Position numbers and translations under genes: made by a program
The notes under the pieces: generated by a model
What the model saw: only the letters and a program-made list of their open reading frames with translations
Databases searched by the model: none
Told to the model about the DNA's origin: nothing
Assembly (NCBI GenBank): GCA_958295825.1
Contig: OY282375.1
Location: 3,767,489-3,831,488 of the forward strand
Reading direction: 5' to 3'
DNA: 64,000 nucleotides
Source of the DNA: an uncultured Candidatus Entotheonella sp.
GTDB taxonomy: Bacteria > Tectomicrobia > Entotheonellia > Entotheonellales > Entotheonellaceae
Shown here: piece after piece, positions 42,943 through 51,701 of the stretch
How the letters are laid out: each line of letters starts with the position of its first letter
Position numbering within the stretch: the stretch's first letter is position 1

Positions 42943-43839
42943 ATGCCAAAGCGCTATCGGGATATCGCCGGGGACGGTGGCTCGAACATCGCCGCGCAGG
43001 TGTCGGCACAGACCGAGCGTCTCAAGGCCCGCATGGCCGGTGTCCGGCACGCCATCGCGGTGATGAGCGGCAAGGGCGGCGTGGGCAAGAGCGCCGTCAC
43101 CACCAACTTGGCGGCGTACTTCGCCAGGGAAGGTTGGCGCGTTGGCGTGATTGACGCGGACATCAACGGACCCTCGATCGCCAAGATGCTGGGTGTGCGC
43201 GGCCATTCGCTCAACCTCGACGCCGACGGCGTTTTCCCGGCCCTCGGGCCCCTCGACATCCGCGTGATATCCATGGACCTCTTCCTCAAGGAGGACCACA
43301 CCCCCGTCGTGTGGGACGGCCCGCAAGCCGAGACCTTCGTCTGGCGGGGCACCATGGAAATGCACACCCTGCGCGAGTTTCTCACTGACGTGCATTGGGG
43401 CGAGCTGGATATCCTGCTTCTCGACCTGCCGCCGGGCACCGACCGTCTGGCTACCCTCAACGACCTGCTGCCCGGCCTGCACGGCAGCGTCGTCGTGACC
43501 ATTCCGTCGGCCGTTTCCCAATTGATCGTCTCGAAGTCCATCACCATGGCGCGAGACCTCCTGCGCACGCCCGTCATCGGCTTGGTGGAAAACATGACGG
43601 CTTACGTCTGCCCCACCTGCGGCACCACGCACCCGCTTTTCGCCCCGACGCCGCAGGCTGAGACCCTTGCCGGCGTGCCATTGCTGGGCCGCGTGCCCTT
43701 CGACCCCCGCATGGCGCTGGCCGGCGACAAGGGGGTGCCGTTCATCCTCGAAGATGCTACGTCCCCGACCGCCCAAGCCCTCGCGCAGGTGGGGGAGGGT
43801 GTCCTGAACTTTGTCAACTCCGGGAGTCCCGTATCATGA
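42943..43839 (+). CDS. mrp: Mrp/NBP35-family ATPase
   Basis: 298 residues, GGGGG before ATG. Deviant Walker A GKGGVGKS (~43-50), switch region GVIDADINGPSIAKM and DLPPGTD define the Mrp/ApbC family, which carries Fe-S clusters. A single CPTC pair near residue 225 can bind a bridging cluster. The stop overlaps the next ATG (ATGA). Probably serves Fe-S assembly for the neighbouring redox proteins. Confidence 0.93.
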   Translation: MPKRYRDIAGDGGSNIAAQVSAQTERLKARMAGVRHAIAVMSGKGGVGKSAVTTNLAAYFAREGWRVGVIDADINGPSIAKMLGVRGHSLNLDADGVFPALGPLDIRVISMDLFLKEDHTPVVWDGPQAETFVWRGTMEMHTLREFLTDVHWGELDILLLDLPPGTDRLATLNDLLPGLHGSVVVTIPSAVSQLIVSKSITMARDLLRTPVIGLVENMTAYVCPTCGTTHPLFAPTPQAETLAGVPLLGRVPFDPRMALAGDKGVPFILEDATSPTAQALAQVGEGVLNFVNSGSPVS

Positions 43840-44333
43840 AATTTGTCTGTATCGAGTGCGATGAGCCGATGAAGTTTGCCAAGAACGATGGCCTGGACGA
43901 CGATGGCTCGCTGTCCGTGAATTTCATCTGTCCCAGTTGCGAGTGGGGCGTGACGCTTCTGACCAACCCGCAGGAAACGCAGATGGTGCGGTCGTTGGGC
44001 GTGAAGATCGGCGGCAGCGCCGTGCCACCCAAGCCGATGGAGATGCTGCAAACGCATCTGGCTGGGCAGCGCTCCGCTCAGGAAGTGGCCGTGCGGGAGC
44101 CCGCCAGCGGCTCGGCCTGCCCGTTTTCCGCCTTGGTGCAGGACACCATTCAAGAGACCGAGGCACCGGCCACTCTGCTGTGGTCCGCAGAGGCGACCGA
44201 ACGCCTGCAACGTGTGCCGGAATTCATTCGGCCCATGGCGCGCAAGGGAATTGAGACGTATGCCCGTGAGCAGGGCGTCGCCGAGATCACGCCGAACGTG
44301 ATGGAGGCGGCCCGGGAACACATGGGCATGTGA
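43836..44333 (+). CDS. PCP_red-domain protein with zinc-ribbon-like N-terminus
   Basis: 165 residues, start overlaps the Mrp gene. CIECDEPMKF and CPSCEWGV form a four-Cys metal site. The C-terminus (~115-160, SAEATERLQRVPEFIRPMARKGIETYA) is a PCP_red bundle like those in the USP fusion two genes upstream. The two genes may encode partners. Unknown function. Confidence 0.75.
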   Translation: MKFVCIECDEPMKFAKNDGLDDDGSLSVNFICPSCEWGVTLLTNPQETQMVRSLGVKIGGSAVPPKPMEMLQTHLAGQRSAQEVAVREPASGSACPFSALVQDTIQETEAPATLLWSAEATERLQRVPEFIRPMARKGIETYAREQGVAEITPNVMEAAREHMGM

Positions 44334-44349
44334 GGTGAGAGGGGCGGGG

Positions 44350-44811
44350 TTATTCTTTTTTGTGCATGTAGCCCAGAAGGCGGCGCACTGAGCGGTGGTA
44401 TTCCTGTATGCTGCAACGGCTGCAAACTTGGTCTTTCTTCTCGATGCCCTTGTCGCTGGCGCGCGTCATGTAGAGCCAATTGAAATAGCCCTCGTCCACG
44501 TGGTAGAGCCGGTAGACCACGTCCACGCCCAGTATGTCCCGCACCTGCACCAAGCAATCGTCCTCCTGGCAATTCGCCGCTTGCGCTTCCGCCTCGGCCT
44601 GCTGCACCTGCTCCTGCGGCAACAGCGTGTAATACTCCGATAACGCCGCCCACAGACCGTCCGTCACGGCCTTCTTTTCCTCCGAGCCCACGCCCTTCAT
44701 CAGGGTGGTCATCACCGCCGCGTTCGTCTTCTCCGTTTCAGCCTGTGCAAAAGGCCCCGCCAGACTCGTCAGCAATACCAGGCCGCAGGCCAGTCCCGAC
44801 TTCCATCCCAT
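44350..44811 (-). CDS. Secreted hypothetical protein
   Basis: 153 residues from ATG 44811 (GAGGGG eight bases upstream). Signal peptide (LACGLVLLTSLAGPFAQA), then a helical mature protein with cysteines in CQEDDC and CSRCS. It resembles in outline small periplasmic proteins with a DCLVQVRDILGVD block, but I do not assign a family. Convergent with the PCP_red gene. Confidence 0.6.
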   Translation of the reverse strand: MGWKSGLACGLVLLTSLAGPFAQAETEKTNAAVMTTLMKGVGSEEKKAVTDGLWAALSEYYTLLPQEQVQQAEAEAQAANCQEDDCLVQVRDILGVDVVYRLYHVDEGYFNWLYMTRASDKGIEKKDQVCSRCSIQEYHRSVRRLLGYMHKKE

Positions 44812-45025
44812 TCGTTGTTTCCCCTCATTCAATCAAGAACGGTTGCATTTAATCCCCTTCCCCCTCCGCGGGGAGGGTGAGAGGGGGAATACTGCCCGCT
44901 ACCTGCACACGAACAGGCGGGCTTCAAGTATGCCAAAAATGCGAAAGGTCAGGGGCGAACCCCCAACCGCACCAAGTATTCCCGCCGGGCGGGGGATTTG
45001 TCAACTGGCCGCGCCATCCTCGCCG
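44812..45025. other. Intergenic, GC-rich hairpin
   Basis: 214 bases. A C-rich/G-rich inverted sequence (CCCCCTCC, then GGAGGG and AGGGGG, about 44852-44886) forms a hairpin that could end transcription; no gene is seen. Confidence 0.4.
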
Positions 45026-47443
45026 TCACGCCTCGTCGTGCAGCCGCCAGAACGCCGAGATGTCCTGCTGAAAATCGCTTGTGACCAGCTCGCGGGGCGT
45101 TTTAGCGTACCAATGAGACGGAAACAGCGACGCATAGTTGCGGTGGGAAAACCGTTTGTCCACCAGCACGATGATGCCGACGTCCGTCTCCGAGCGAATC
45201 ACCCGGCCCGCTGACTGCACCACGCGGTTCATGCCGGGGTAGAGATAGGCGTAGGCAAAGCCCTGCGTGTACTTCTCCTCGTAGTAGGCGCGAATCAGTT
45301 CCTGTTCGCCGTCGACGCGCGGCAGGCCGGGACCCACCACGATGACGCCCGACAGCATGTCGCCCGGATAATCGACGCCCTCCGCGAAAATGCCGCCCTG
45401 CACGCCCATTAACAGGACCGGCTCGGCGTCGGGCTGCCGCAGCCGCTGCAACACCCGCTCGCGGTCCGCCTCCGGCATCGTTCGCGCCTGCTCGATCACC
45501 CGGTGGGCCGGGATCCGCCGCATGCAGGCGCGCACCATGCGCAGGTACGCGAAGCTGGGAAAGAACACGCCGTAATTGCCGGGTCGCTGCGCCACGATGG
45601 TCTCGATGATGTGCGCCGCCCGCGGCGCGTCCCGCTGCCGCTCGCGGTACGTGGTGGCGACGTCCGGTACGACCACGATCCGCCGGTTGCGTTCGGGAAA
45701 CGGCGACGGAAACTCCGCCGTCGTGCTGCGCTCGGGCGGCATGCCCAGCACGTCCTGGTAAAACGGAAACGGCGTCAGGGTGGCCGACATGGCAACGACA
45801 CTGTGAAACCCCTGCAGCCGTTCGTGCAAGAAGCGGGATGCATCTTTGCACAGAATTTTGAACGCCGCGCCCTCGGGATGGTGCTGGTAAAGGTAGGAAA
45901 ACTCGTCGCCCTCCAGCGCCAGCACGTCGCAGAAACGCTGGAACAGGTAGTAGAACTCCTGCACCGGGTCGCCGTCGGCAGCGGCCGGCCCGGCCCGGCG
46001 ACGGTAGATGGCGTAATCGACCATCAGCCCTTCGAGTTGCCGCCGCAGCTCGGCGAAACGCTCCACGGGCGGCTCGACCCGGAGCAGCGCCGCGCCCTCG
46101 GCAGCGTCCCCGGAACTGAGCGGCAACAGCGTGATCAGGTTATCCAGGTCTCGAAAGAACGCCTCGAAGTCGCGGAACAGGCGCGCCGGCTGGCTGGCGC
46201 AGTGCGTCAGCAGGTGACGCAGGGCCTGCTGACGCAGCACCGGTGAGTAATAGTCGCGCCCGCGGCTGTACAGGTTGTGGGCCTCGTCGATGATGAGAAC
46301 GCAATCATCGTAAGGCGCGTCCTGAAAGAAGCGGCGCAGATGGGCACCAGGGTCGAAGACGTAGTTGTAATCGCCGATGATGACATCCGCTTCCATGGCG
46401 GCGTCCAGGGATAGCTCAAAAGGGCAGACGCGATGCCGGAAGGCCGCCTCGGCGCACGCCGCCGGGCCGATCAACGGCAATTCGAGAAGCGACTCCACAA
46501 CCCCGGAGCGTTCCAGCTTGCCAGCGTAATCATGTGCAAACTCGCACACGCTCTCGTGGCAATAAAACACCTCGTTGACGCAGCTCTTGGCCTTGGCCCG
46601 CAGGTGCACGGCGGTGAACGCGCCGCCGTCGGTGGCAAACCGCTGCAGCGTCTCGGCGGCCAGGGTTTGCTGGGTGGTCTTGGCGGTGACGAAAAACACC
46701 CGCAGGCCGTCGCGTAGGGCGTGCTGTAAAGCCGGGTAGAGGGCCGCCACGGTCTTGCCGATACCCGTCGGCGCCGCGATAAGCGTGCATTCGTGGTCGC
46801 GGATGGTCTTGTCCACGTGCTCGATCATCGCCGCCTGGTGCGGGCGCGCCGTGTCGAACGGAAACCGCAGCGCTTCCGGGTTGCGCTTGGCCGCCCGTGC
46901 GACGCGGGCTTCATAGCGCGCCAGAATGCGCCGTACGGGCTCGACGATCAGCGTCTCGTCGTCTCCGGCCTCCACAGCCAGCACAGTGCAGGCGTTGTCG
47001 GTCAGATTGATCAGCACCAAGTGGCCTCGCACCGGCCCGTCGTGCTGCCGATGCAGCAGCGCAACATACAGGGCAAGTTGGCGCTCGTAGGTGGGATAGC
47101 GCCCCAGGGCGATGGCGTCGAACTGCTCTTGCGGCGCCAGCAGGCTCTTGATTTCCTCCACCACCAGGGCGTCGTCGGCCTCGTAAAGCCCGTCGAGGCG
47201 TCCGTGCACGTGCACCGTGTAGTCGTCCACCTGCAGTTGCTGCCGGAGGGTAACCTCGGCTTGGTAGGACGGCAGGCGGGATTGCTGCGCCGCCTGGTAG
47301 CGGGCATGTAGGTCGCGGCCCATCGCCGCCCGGCTGCGCAGCCGCGGCACGAGCTGGACGCTGCCGGGGAAGATCATTCCTGCGAGCAGATCGCCGATGC
47401 TCAGCCACAGGGTGCGGGATGGGTGGTCAAATCGAATCGTCAT
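45026..47443 (-). CDS. PD-(D/E)XK nuclease fused to Rad3/XPD-type helicase
   Basis: 805 residues. Residues 1-~190 form a nuclease domain: HGRLDGLY (Asp84), VVEEIKS (Glu97, Lys99) and YERQLALYV, as in Cas4/RecB-like enzymes. The rest is an XPD/DinG helicase: Walker A APTGIGKT (~225), cysteines of a likely [4Fe-4S] cluster (C in KSCVNEVFYCHESVC and RVCPFE), DEAHN, AMSATLTPFPF, and VQSAGRVIRSE at the end. Likely a 5'-3' DNA helicase with a linked nuclease, in repair or replication of damaged or invading DNA. No operon partner. Confidence 0.88.
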   Translation of the reverse strand: MTIRFDHPSRTLWLSIGDLLAGMIFPGSVQLVPRLRSRAAMGRDLHARYQAAQQSRLPSYQAEVTLRQQLQVDDYTVHVHGRLDGLYEADDALVVEEIKSLLAPQEQFDAIALGRYPTYERQLALYVALLHRQHDGPVRGHLVLINLTDNACTVLAVEAGDDETLIVEPVRRILARYEARVARAAKRNPEALRFPFDTARPHQAAMIEHVDKTIRDHECTLIAAPTGIGKTVAALYPALQHALRDGLRVFFVTAKTTQQTLAAETLQRFATDGGAFTAVHLRAKAKSCVNEVFYCHESVCEFAHDYAGKLERSGVVESLLELPLIGPAACAEAAFRHRVCPFELSLDAAMEADVIIGDYNYVFDPGAHLRRFFQDAPYDDCVLIIDEAHNLYSRGRDYYSPVLRQQALRHLLTHCASQPARLFRDFEAFFRDLDNLITLLPLSSGDAAEGAALLRVEPPVERFAELRRQLEGLMVDYAIYRRRAGPAAADGDPVQEFYYLFQRFCDVLALEGDEFSYLYQHHPEGAAFKILCKDASRFLHERLQGFHSVVAMSATLTPFPFYQDVLGMPPERSTTAEFPSPFPERNRRIVVVPDVATTYRERQRDAPRAAHIIETIVAQRPGNYGVFFPSFAYLRMVRACMRRIPAHRVIEQARTMPEADRERVLQRLRQPDAEPVLLMGVQGGIFAEGVDYPGDMLSGVIVVGPGLPRVDGEQELIRAYYEEKYTQGFAYAYLYPGMNRVVQSAGRVIRSETDVGIIVLVDKRFSHRNYASLFPSHWYAKTPRELVTSDFQQDISAFWRLHDEA

Positions 47444-47458
47444 GCGCCAGATTATACG

Positions 47459-47757
47459 TCATGTGGAGAGAGATGATGGCCTTCGTAGTAAAAGCTTGAT
47501 CTCACGTGAACAGCGTCTGCTGACATTCATCAATTTCCTTGCGCTGATTGGAGAGTGAGTTCCGTTCCCAAAATACGCCGTTTTCGTATCCTTTTTTCTG
47601 AATGTATTACCGTGAAAATTCTTGGACAGGTTGTATGGAGGGTCCAGAACGAGGAGGTCGATAAACGCAGGGGGGAGATGCTTCGCCACTTTCGAAAATA
47701 TCTCCCGCAATGAGTTGGCCTTCGATGTCTGGCCGGGTCACCTTGGCTTCTACCCGC
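47459..47757 (-). pseudogene. DNA adenine methyltransferase fragment, frameshifted
   Basis: Reading from ATG 47757 gives VTRPDIEGQLIAGDIF, the start of an N6-methylase. A shift near 47700 is needed to reach KVAKHLPPAFIDLLVLDPPYN, the catalytic motif, and the homology ends soon after (SKNFHGNTFRKK). Most of the enzyme is missing. The AT-richer tail to 47459 has no recognised continuation. Confidence 0.65.
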
Positions 47758-47772
47758 ATGATATAGCGAGAC

Positions 47773-47922
47773 AAGAGGATTATATCGAGACCTGCGCCAA
47801 GGTCGGCAAAAAGCCGCAGAAGGCTTTCTCCGGCCAAGTGATGTTCCGCATCAGCCCTGAGGTTCATCGCAAGGCTGCCCTCGCAGCGGAACTCTCCGGC
47901 AAGAGCCTGAATCAGTGGGCGC
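47773..47922 (+). pseudogene. HicB-like antitoxin, C-terminal fragment
   Basis: IETCAKVGKKPQKAFSGQ followed by VMFRISPEVHRKAALAAEL and SGKSLNQWA is the usual HicB end with its ribbon-helix-helix. The N-terminal HicB fold and any hicA gene are missing. It ends at the junction with the next fragment. Confidence 0.55.
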
Positions 47923-48035
47923 CCTCGGCACAAGCGAGTCGAAGCCGCCGGTATCAACGAGGAAGGTGCCGGTCCAGCTGCGTTGCGGAGCCGCGGGATT
48001 GCGGATCGTTACGTCAACATACGTCGCGCCCACGG
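47922..48035 (-). pseudogene. Clan AA aspartic protease, N-terminal fragment
   Basis: TYVDVTIRNPAAPQRSW then FLVDTGGFDSLVPRA matches the start of small retropepsin-like proteins (active site DTG). It breaks off after ~38 residues. A complete, different family member is at 51282. Confidence 0.5.
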
Positions 48036-48249
48036 TGATTCTCCTCTCGCGTTGGATTCCCCCTCCCCCCAGCCCTCTCCCGGGAGCACCCATGCCCTGG
48101 CGGTGGGTCATGCTCTCACATTCGGCCCCTCAATCATTAGGCCGCGATGCGAAATTGCGGCAGCAAGACGCCTCTGCTAGACTGCACCTCGCTTCCGGCA
48201 TCCCGTCACCCTTTGCGGCGCTGCGACAAACAGCGTAAGGCCCGCCGCC

Positions 48250-49704
48250 GTGCCATCATCATTGCCGCCCCACATCGTGCCCTCGGAAGTCAGCCGGCAC
48301 TATCGCGGCTCGGCGCTGTTTGCCGACCCGGTCCATGCCTACGTGCCCTACACCGTGCCGCTCGACCTGCACGGCGGCGCGCGCGAGGTGGCGGAGAAGG
48401 ACGTCATCGACACGCCGTGGGTGCAGCGCCTGCGCTACATCAACCAGTTGCAAAGCGCCCGCTGGGTCTATCCGGGGGCCGAGCACAGTCGCTTCCAGCA
48501 TTCCCTCGGCGCCATGCACGTCGCCGGGCGCTTCGCCAGGCAACTCTATCCGTCCTTGCGCGCGGTCGAGCCGTCCTGCCCGTCGCTGCCGGTCGTGGAG
48601 GAGGTGCTGCGCATGGGCGCCCTGCTGCACGACGTTGGCCACGGACCCTTCGGCCATTTCTTCGACGAGAATCACCTGGCGCCATTCGGCATTGGCCACG
48701 AAGCCCTCGGCCAGCAGATCATTCTGCGCGAATTGGCCGATTACCTGCGCGGCCTGCGGCGCGGGCCCAGCGGCGTTTTCGCGGACGACGAGGCACTCCA
48801 ACCGGAACACGTCGCGTTCGTGATGCAGAAGAAGGACGCCGGCGCCACCGACGCGCCGCGCTGGCTGCGCTACCTCAAGCCGGTGCTCGGCGGCATCTAC
48901 ACGGCGGACAACCTGGACTACGTGCTGCGCGATTCCTACATGTGCGGCGTGGCCATCGGACCCATCGACCTGGAGCGACTGCTGTACTACAGCGTCATCA
49001 CGCCGGACGGTCCGGCACTGCACAAGTCCGGCGTCAGCGCCCTGACGATGTTCCTCAACGCGCGGCTCTACCTTTACGCCAACGTCTACTTTCACCGCAC
49101 CGTGCGCGCCATCGACCTGCATCTGCGCGACGTGTTCCCCGCCACCCTGCGCCACCTGTTCCCCGACAACCCGCTCGACGACCTGCAGCGCTACGTGCGC
49201 CTCACGGACTGGTCGGTCCTGGAAGCGGTGCGCGGCTGGGTCGATGACCCGGCGCCCGACAAGCGCGCTCTCGGCCGGGAGTGGGGCCAGATTCTGGGCC
49301 GCAGGGTGAAATGGAAAATGGCCTACGACGCCACGCTGCCCATGCGCGGCCGCGAACGCCGTGCGGCGCAGAACCTGGCGCCGGAGCACCTCGTTGAACG
49401 GGTGCGAGACGCCCTGCCGCCAGGCAGCGAGGCGCTGGAATTTCAGCTCGACACCGCCGTGCAGGACCCGCGAAACCTCAACCCGCTGGCGCTCGGCGAA
49501 TGGCCGATCAGTATCTACGACCCCGCCACCGGCGAGGCGCACCGTGAGCTCCTTGAGGATATCCTGGCGCCTATTCCCACCGAAATGGTGCATTATCGGT
49601 TGTACACGACCGATCCCGCCGCGGCGCCCATGCTCGCGCGCGCCTGCGAGTCGGTCCTGGAGTTGGAGCGTATCAACCGCACGCCCCGGGCGGCGAGCAC
49701 TTGA
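48250..49704 (+). CDS. HD-domain phosphohydrolase (dGTPase-like)
   Basis: 484 residues from GTG 48250 (TAAGG nine bases upstream). HD metal site: EHSRFQHSLG (His84), LLHDVGHGPFGH (His127-Asp128) and the distal Asp in DNLDYVLRD. The conserved TPWVQRLRYINQL start places it with YdhJ/SAMHD1-like phosphohydrolases acting on deoxynucleotides. A role in dNTP control or phage defence is possible but not shown by context. Confidence 0.85.
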   Translation: MPSSLPPHIVPSEVSRHYRGSALFADPVHAYVPYTVPLDLHGGAREVAEKDVIDTPWVQRLRYINQLQSARWVYPGAEHSRFQHSLGAMHVAGRFARQLYPSLRAVEPSCPSLPVVEEVLRMGALLHDVGHGPFGHFFDENHLAPFGIGHEALGQQIILRELADYLRGLRRGPSGVFADDEALQPEHVAFVMQKKDAGATDAPRWLRYLKPVLGGIYTADNLDYVLRDSYMCGVAIGPIDLERLLYYSVITPDGPALHKSGVSALTMFLNARLYLYANVYFHRTVRAIDLHLRDVFPATLRHLFPDNPLDDLQRYVRLTDWSVLEAVRGWVDDPAPDKRALGREWGQILGRRVKWKMAYDATLPMRGRERRAAQNLAPEHLVERVRDALPPGSEALEFQLDTAVQDPRNLNPLALGEWPISIYDPATGEAHRELLEDILAPIPTEMVHYRLYTTDPAAAPMLARACESVLELERINRTPRAAST

Positions 49705-49754
49705 CGCCGGCCCCGGTCCGTTTTTCGCCCTCGCCACAACACAAAGGAACCGTG

Positions 49755-50096
49755 ATGACGATGTTTACGCTGCAGGAGGCCCGCGCCCTGCTGCCGCAGG
49801 TCAAGGAAGTGACGCAGCATTACTACGACGTCGTTGAGGAAATGCGCGAGCAACTCGAAAACCTGGAGGAGCCGCGCGATGCCAAGCGCCTCGAAGGGCG
49901 CATGCATGGCGAGGTTGGCAAGTGGGTCAAGGCCGTCAGGAATCTCGGAGTGGAAGTCAAGGGTCTGTGGGTGGCGGATTTCGATTCGGGCGACGGCTAT
50001 TATTACTGCTGGAAGCTAGGCGAGGACGACATCGAGCATTTCCACCGCTACGAAACGGGGTTCGCCGGGCGCCGTCCGATCTCGTTGCTGGATTAG
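49755..50096 (+). CDS. DUF2203 family protein
   Basis: 113 residues from ATG 49755 (AAAGGAA upstream). FTLQEARALLPQVKEV start, a coiled stretch with RMHGEVGKWVKAV, and a conserved end YYCWKLGEDDIEHFHRYE. This is DUF2203. Function unknown. Follows the HD gene after ~50 bases. Confidence 0.85.
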   Translation: MTMFTLQEARALLPQVKEVTQHYYDVVEEMREQLENLEEPRDAKRLEGRMHGEVGKWVKAVRNLGVEVKGLWVADFDSGDGYYYCWKLGEDDIEHFHRYETGFAGRRPISLLD

Positions 50097-50100
50097 CGGG

Positions 50101-51147
50101 ATGTCGGATTACGCTGCGCTAATCCGACCTGCACTTCTGCTTATTGCCGTGCTGTTCCTGAACGGCTGCGGCGTCGGGCACCTGTGGCACCTGGCAAAGG
50201 GGCAGGCGGACTTGCTGCGGCAGCGCCGCCCGGTGCAGGAGGCGCTGCAGGACGCCCGACTCAGCGATACCCAGCGCGACAAGATTCGCCTCGTCCTCAA
50301 GGTGCGAGCGTTCGGCATCGAGCACCTTGGATTGTACGACAGCGCCACCTACACCACCTTCGTGCACCTGGACCGGCCGTTCGTCAGCTACAACCTCACC
50401 GCCTCGCCGGTCGACGCCATCAAGCCCTACGTATGGCGTTATCCCGTCGTCGGGCGCATGCCGTATCAAGGCTTCTTCAGCAAGGACGACGCCTTGGCCG
50501 CGCAACGCGAGTTGCAACTACGCGGCTACGATACCTACCTGCGCGGCGTGCGCGCCTACAGCACCCTCGGCTATTTCGCCGATCCGATCCTCTCCAGCAT
50601 GCTGTCCTACCCCGACGGCGCCCTGATCGAAACCGTCCTGCACGAGATGCTGCACCAGACGGCATGGATCAAGGGCCACGTCAGCTTCAACGAGAGTCTG
50701 GCCAATTTCGTGGGACAGAAGGGCGCCGAAGCGTATTTGGCGTACCGCGACGGCGTGGATTCCCCGGCCTATCGGGATTATTTGGACCGCGGCGCCGACG
50801 CCGGCCTCCTGCGCGCCCATCTGCAGCAACTCATCGCCCGCCTGCAAGAACTCTATCAGGAACCGATCAGCCGGGAAGCGAAGCTGCAACGCCGCCAAAC
50901 CCTGTTCGATGAGGCCGCCGTCACCTATCCGGCGCTCTTCCCCCGTATGAAAACCCACGCCTACCGCCGCTTCTTCGAAGGCCGAACCCTCAACAACGCC
51001 CTGCTGCTTTCCTTCCGCGTCTACAACCGCGACACCACCTTCTTCGACGACGCCCTCGCGGCTCACGATGGCGACCTGCGCCGCGCCATCGCCTACTTCA
51101 AAACCCTGCGCGCCCGCGACATTCCCGGCGCCTTCCGCACGCCGTAA
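50101..51147 (+). CDS. Putative zinc aminopeptidase lipoprotein (PF10023 type)
   Basis: 348 residues. The N-terminus is a lipoprotein signal (ALLLIAVLFLNGC, Cys23). HEMLH (181-185) with Glu198 (FNESLANFVG) forms a zinc-protease site as in PF10023 aminopeptidases. The first ten codons lie inside a palindromic repeat and no ribosome site precedes ATG 50101; an in-frame stop closes off upstream starts. Probably a membrane-anchored periplasmic peptidase. Confidence 0.8.
   Translation: MSDYAALIRPALLLIAVLFLNGCGVGHLWHLAKGQADLLRQRRPVQEALQDARLSDTQRDKIRLVLKVRAFGIEHLGLYDSATYTTFVHLDRPFVSYNLTASPVDAIKPYVWRYPVVGRMPYQGFFSKDDALAAQRELQLRGYDTYLRGVRAYSTLGYFADPILSSMLSYPDGALIETVLHEMLHQTAWIKGHVSFNESLANFVGQKGAEAYLAYRDGVDSPAYRDYLDRGADAGLLRAHLQQLIARLQELYQEPISREAKLQRRQTLFDEAAVTYPALFPRMKTHAYRRFFEGRTLNNALLLSFRVYNRDTTFFDDALAAHDGDLRRAIAYFKTLRARDIPGAFRTP
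50102..50130. repeat. REP-like palindrome, copy 1 (inside gene start)
   Basis: GTCGGATTA (50103-50111) and TAATCCGAC (50120-50128) are perfect inverted repeats. Similar elements at 55958 and 61437. Confidence 0.8.
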
Positions 51148-51281
51148 AGGTGTGCCAATCTGACCTGCCGGGGTGGAAGCCGAAGGGTATCTAACCTACA
51201 ATGAGCGCCACGAGATTGACTCGATACAAGACGGAGGTTCCCTTGGGAGAACGAACGTCCAGACGCAAAGGGGAGGGAGCG

Positions 51282-51701
51282 ATGGGTGCCGTTAAAGTCG
51301 AGGTCCGGCTCGAAAATTTCATTGACCGCGTCAACGCGCAGGAGGGGCTTTTGCCGGCTTCACAGGTCCGTACGCTTCAAATCCAGGGGCTTGTCGATAC
51401 CGGCGCGGTGATGAACTTGTTTCCCCGCGACGTGGTCGAATACCTGGGCGTTCCGATAGGGGATAGCGTCATCGTTACCCTGGCCGACGAGCGCCGCGAG
51501 GAAATGCCTGTGGCGGAGGGCGTCCATCTGGAGGTAGCCGGGCGCAGCGTCGCCTTGCCCTGTCTGGTAGGACCGCCACGGTGCGAAGCACTTTTGGGGC
51601 AAGTGCTGCTGGGAGTGCTGGATCTGGTGGTCGATTGCCCGGGGCGCCGTCTGCTGCCGAATCCTGCCTCGCCCATTTACCCATCCCTGTCGTTGAAATG
51701 A
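51282..51701 (+). CDS. Clan AA (retropepsin-like) aspartic protease
   Basis: 139 residues from ATG 51282 (GGGAGGGAG upstream). QIQGLVDTGAVMNLFP is the single DTG active site of a dimeric retropepsin fold; ALLGQVLLGVLDLVVD is the conserved C-terminal strand region. Such small proteases are common in bacterial genomes with unknown targets. The stop overlaps the methyltransferase start by ATGA, so translation is coupled, which is an odd pairing. Confidence 0.75.
   Translation: MGAVKVEVRLENFIDRVNAQEGLLPASQVRTLQIQGLVDTGAVMNLFPRDVVEYLGVPIGDSVIVTLADERREEMPVAEGVHLEVAGRSVALPCLVGPPRCEALLGQVLLGVLDLVVDCPGRRLLPNPASPIYPSLSLK

Noticed and set aside
47622..48038. A single 138-codon gene spanning the HicB fragment
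   Set aside because: Only the middle ~50 codons look like protein; the ends are shadows of the methylase and protease fragments on the other strand.
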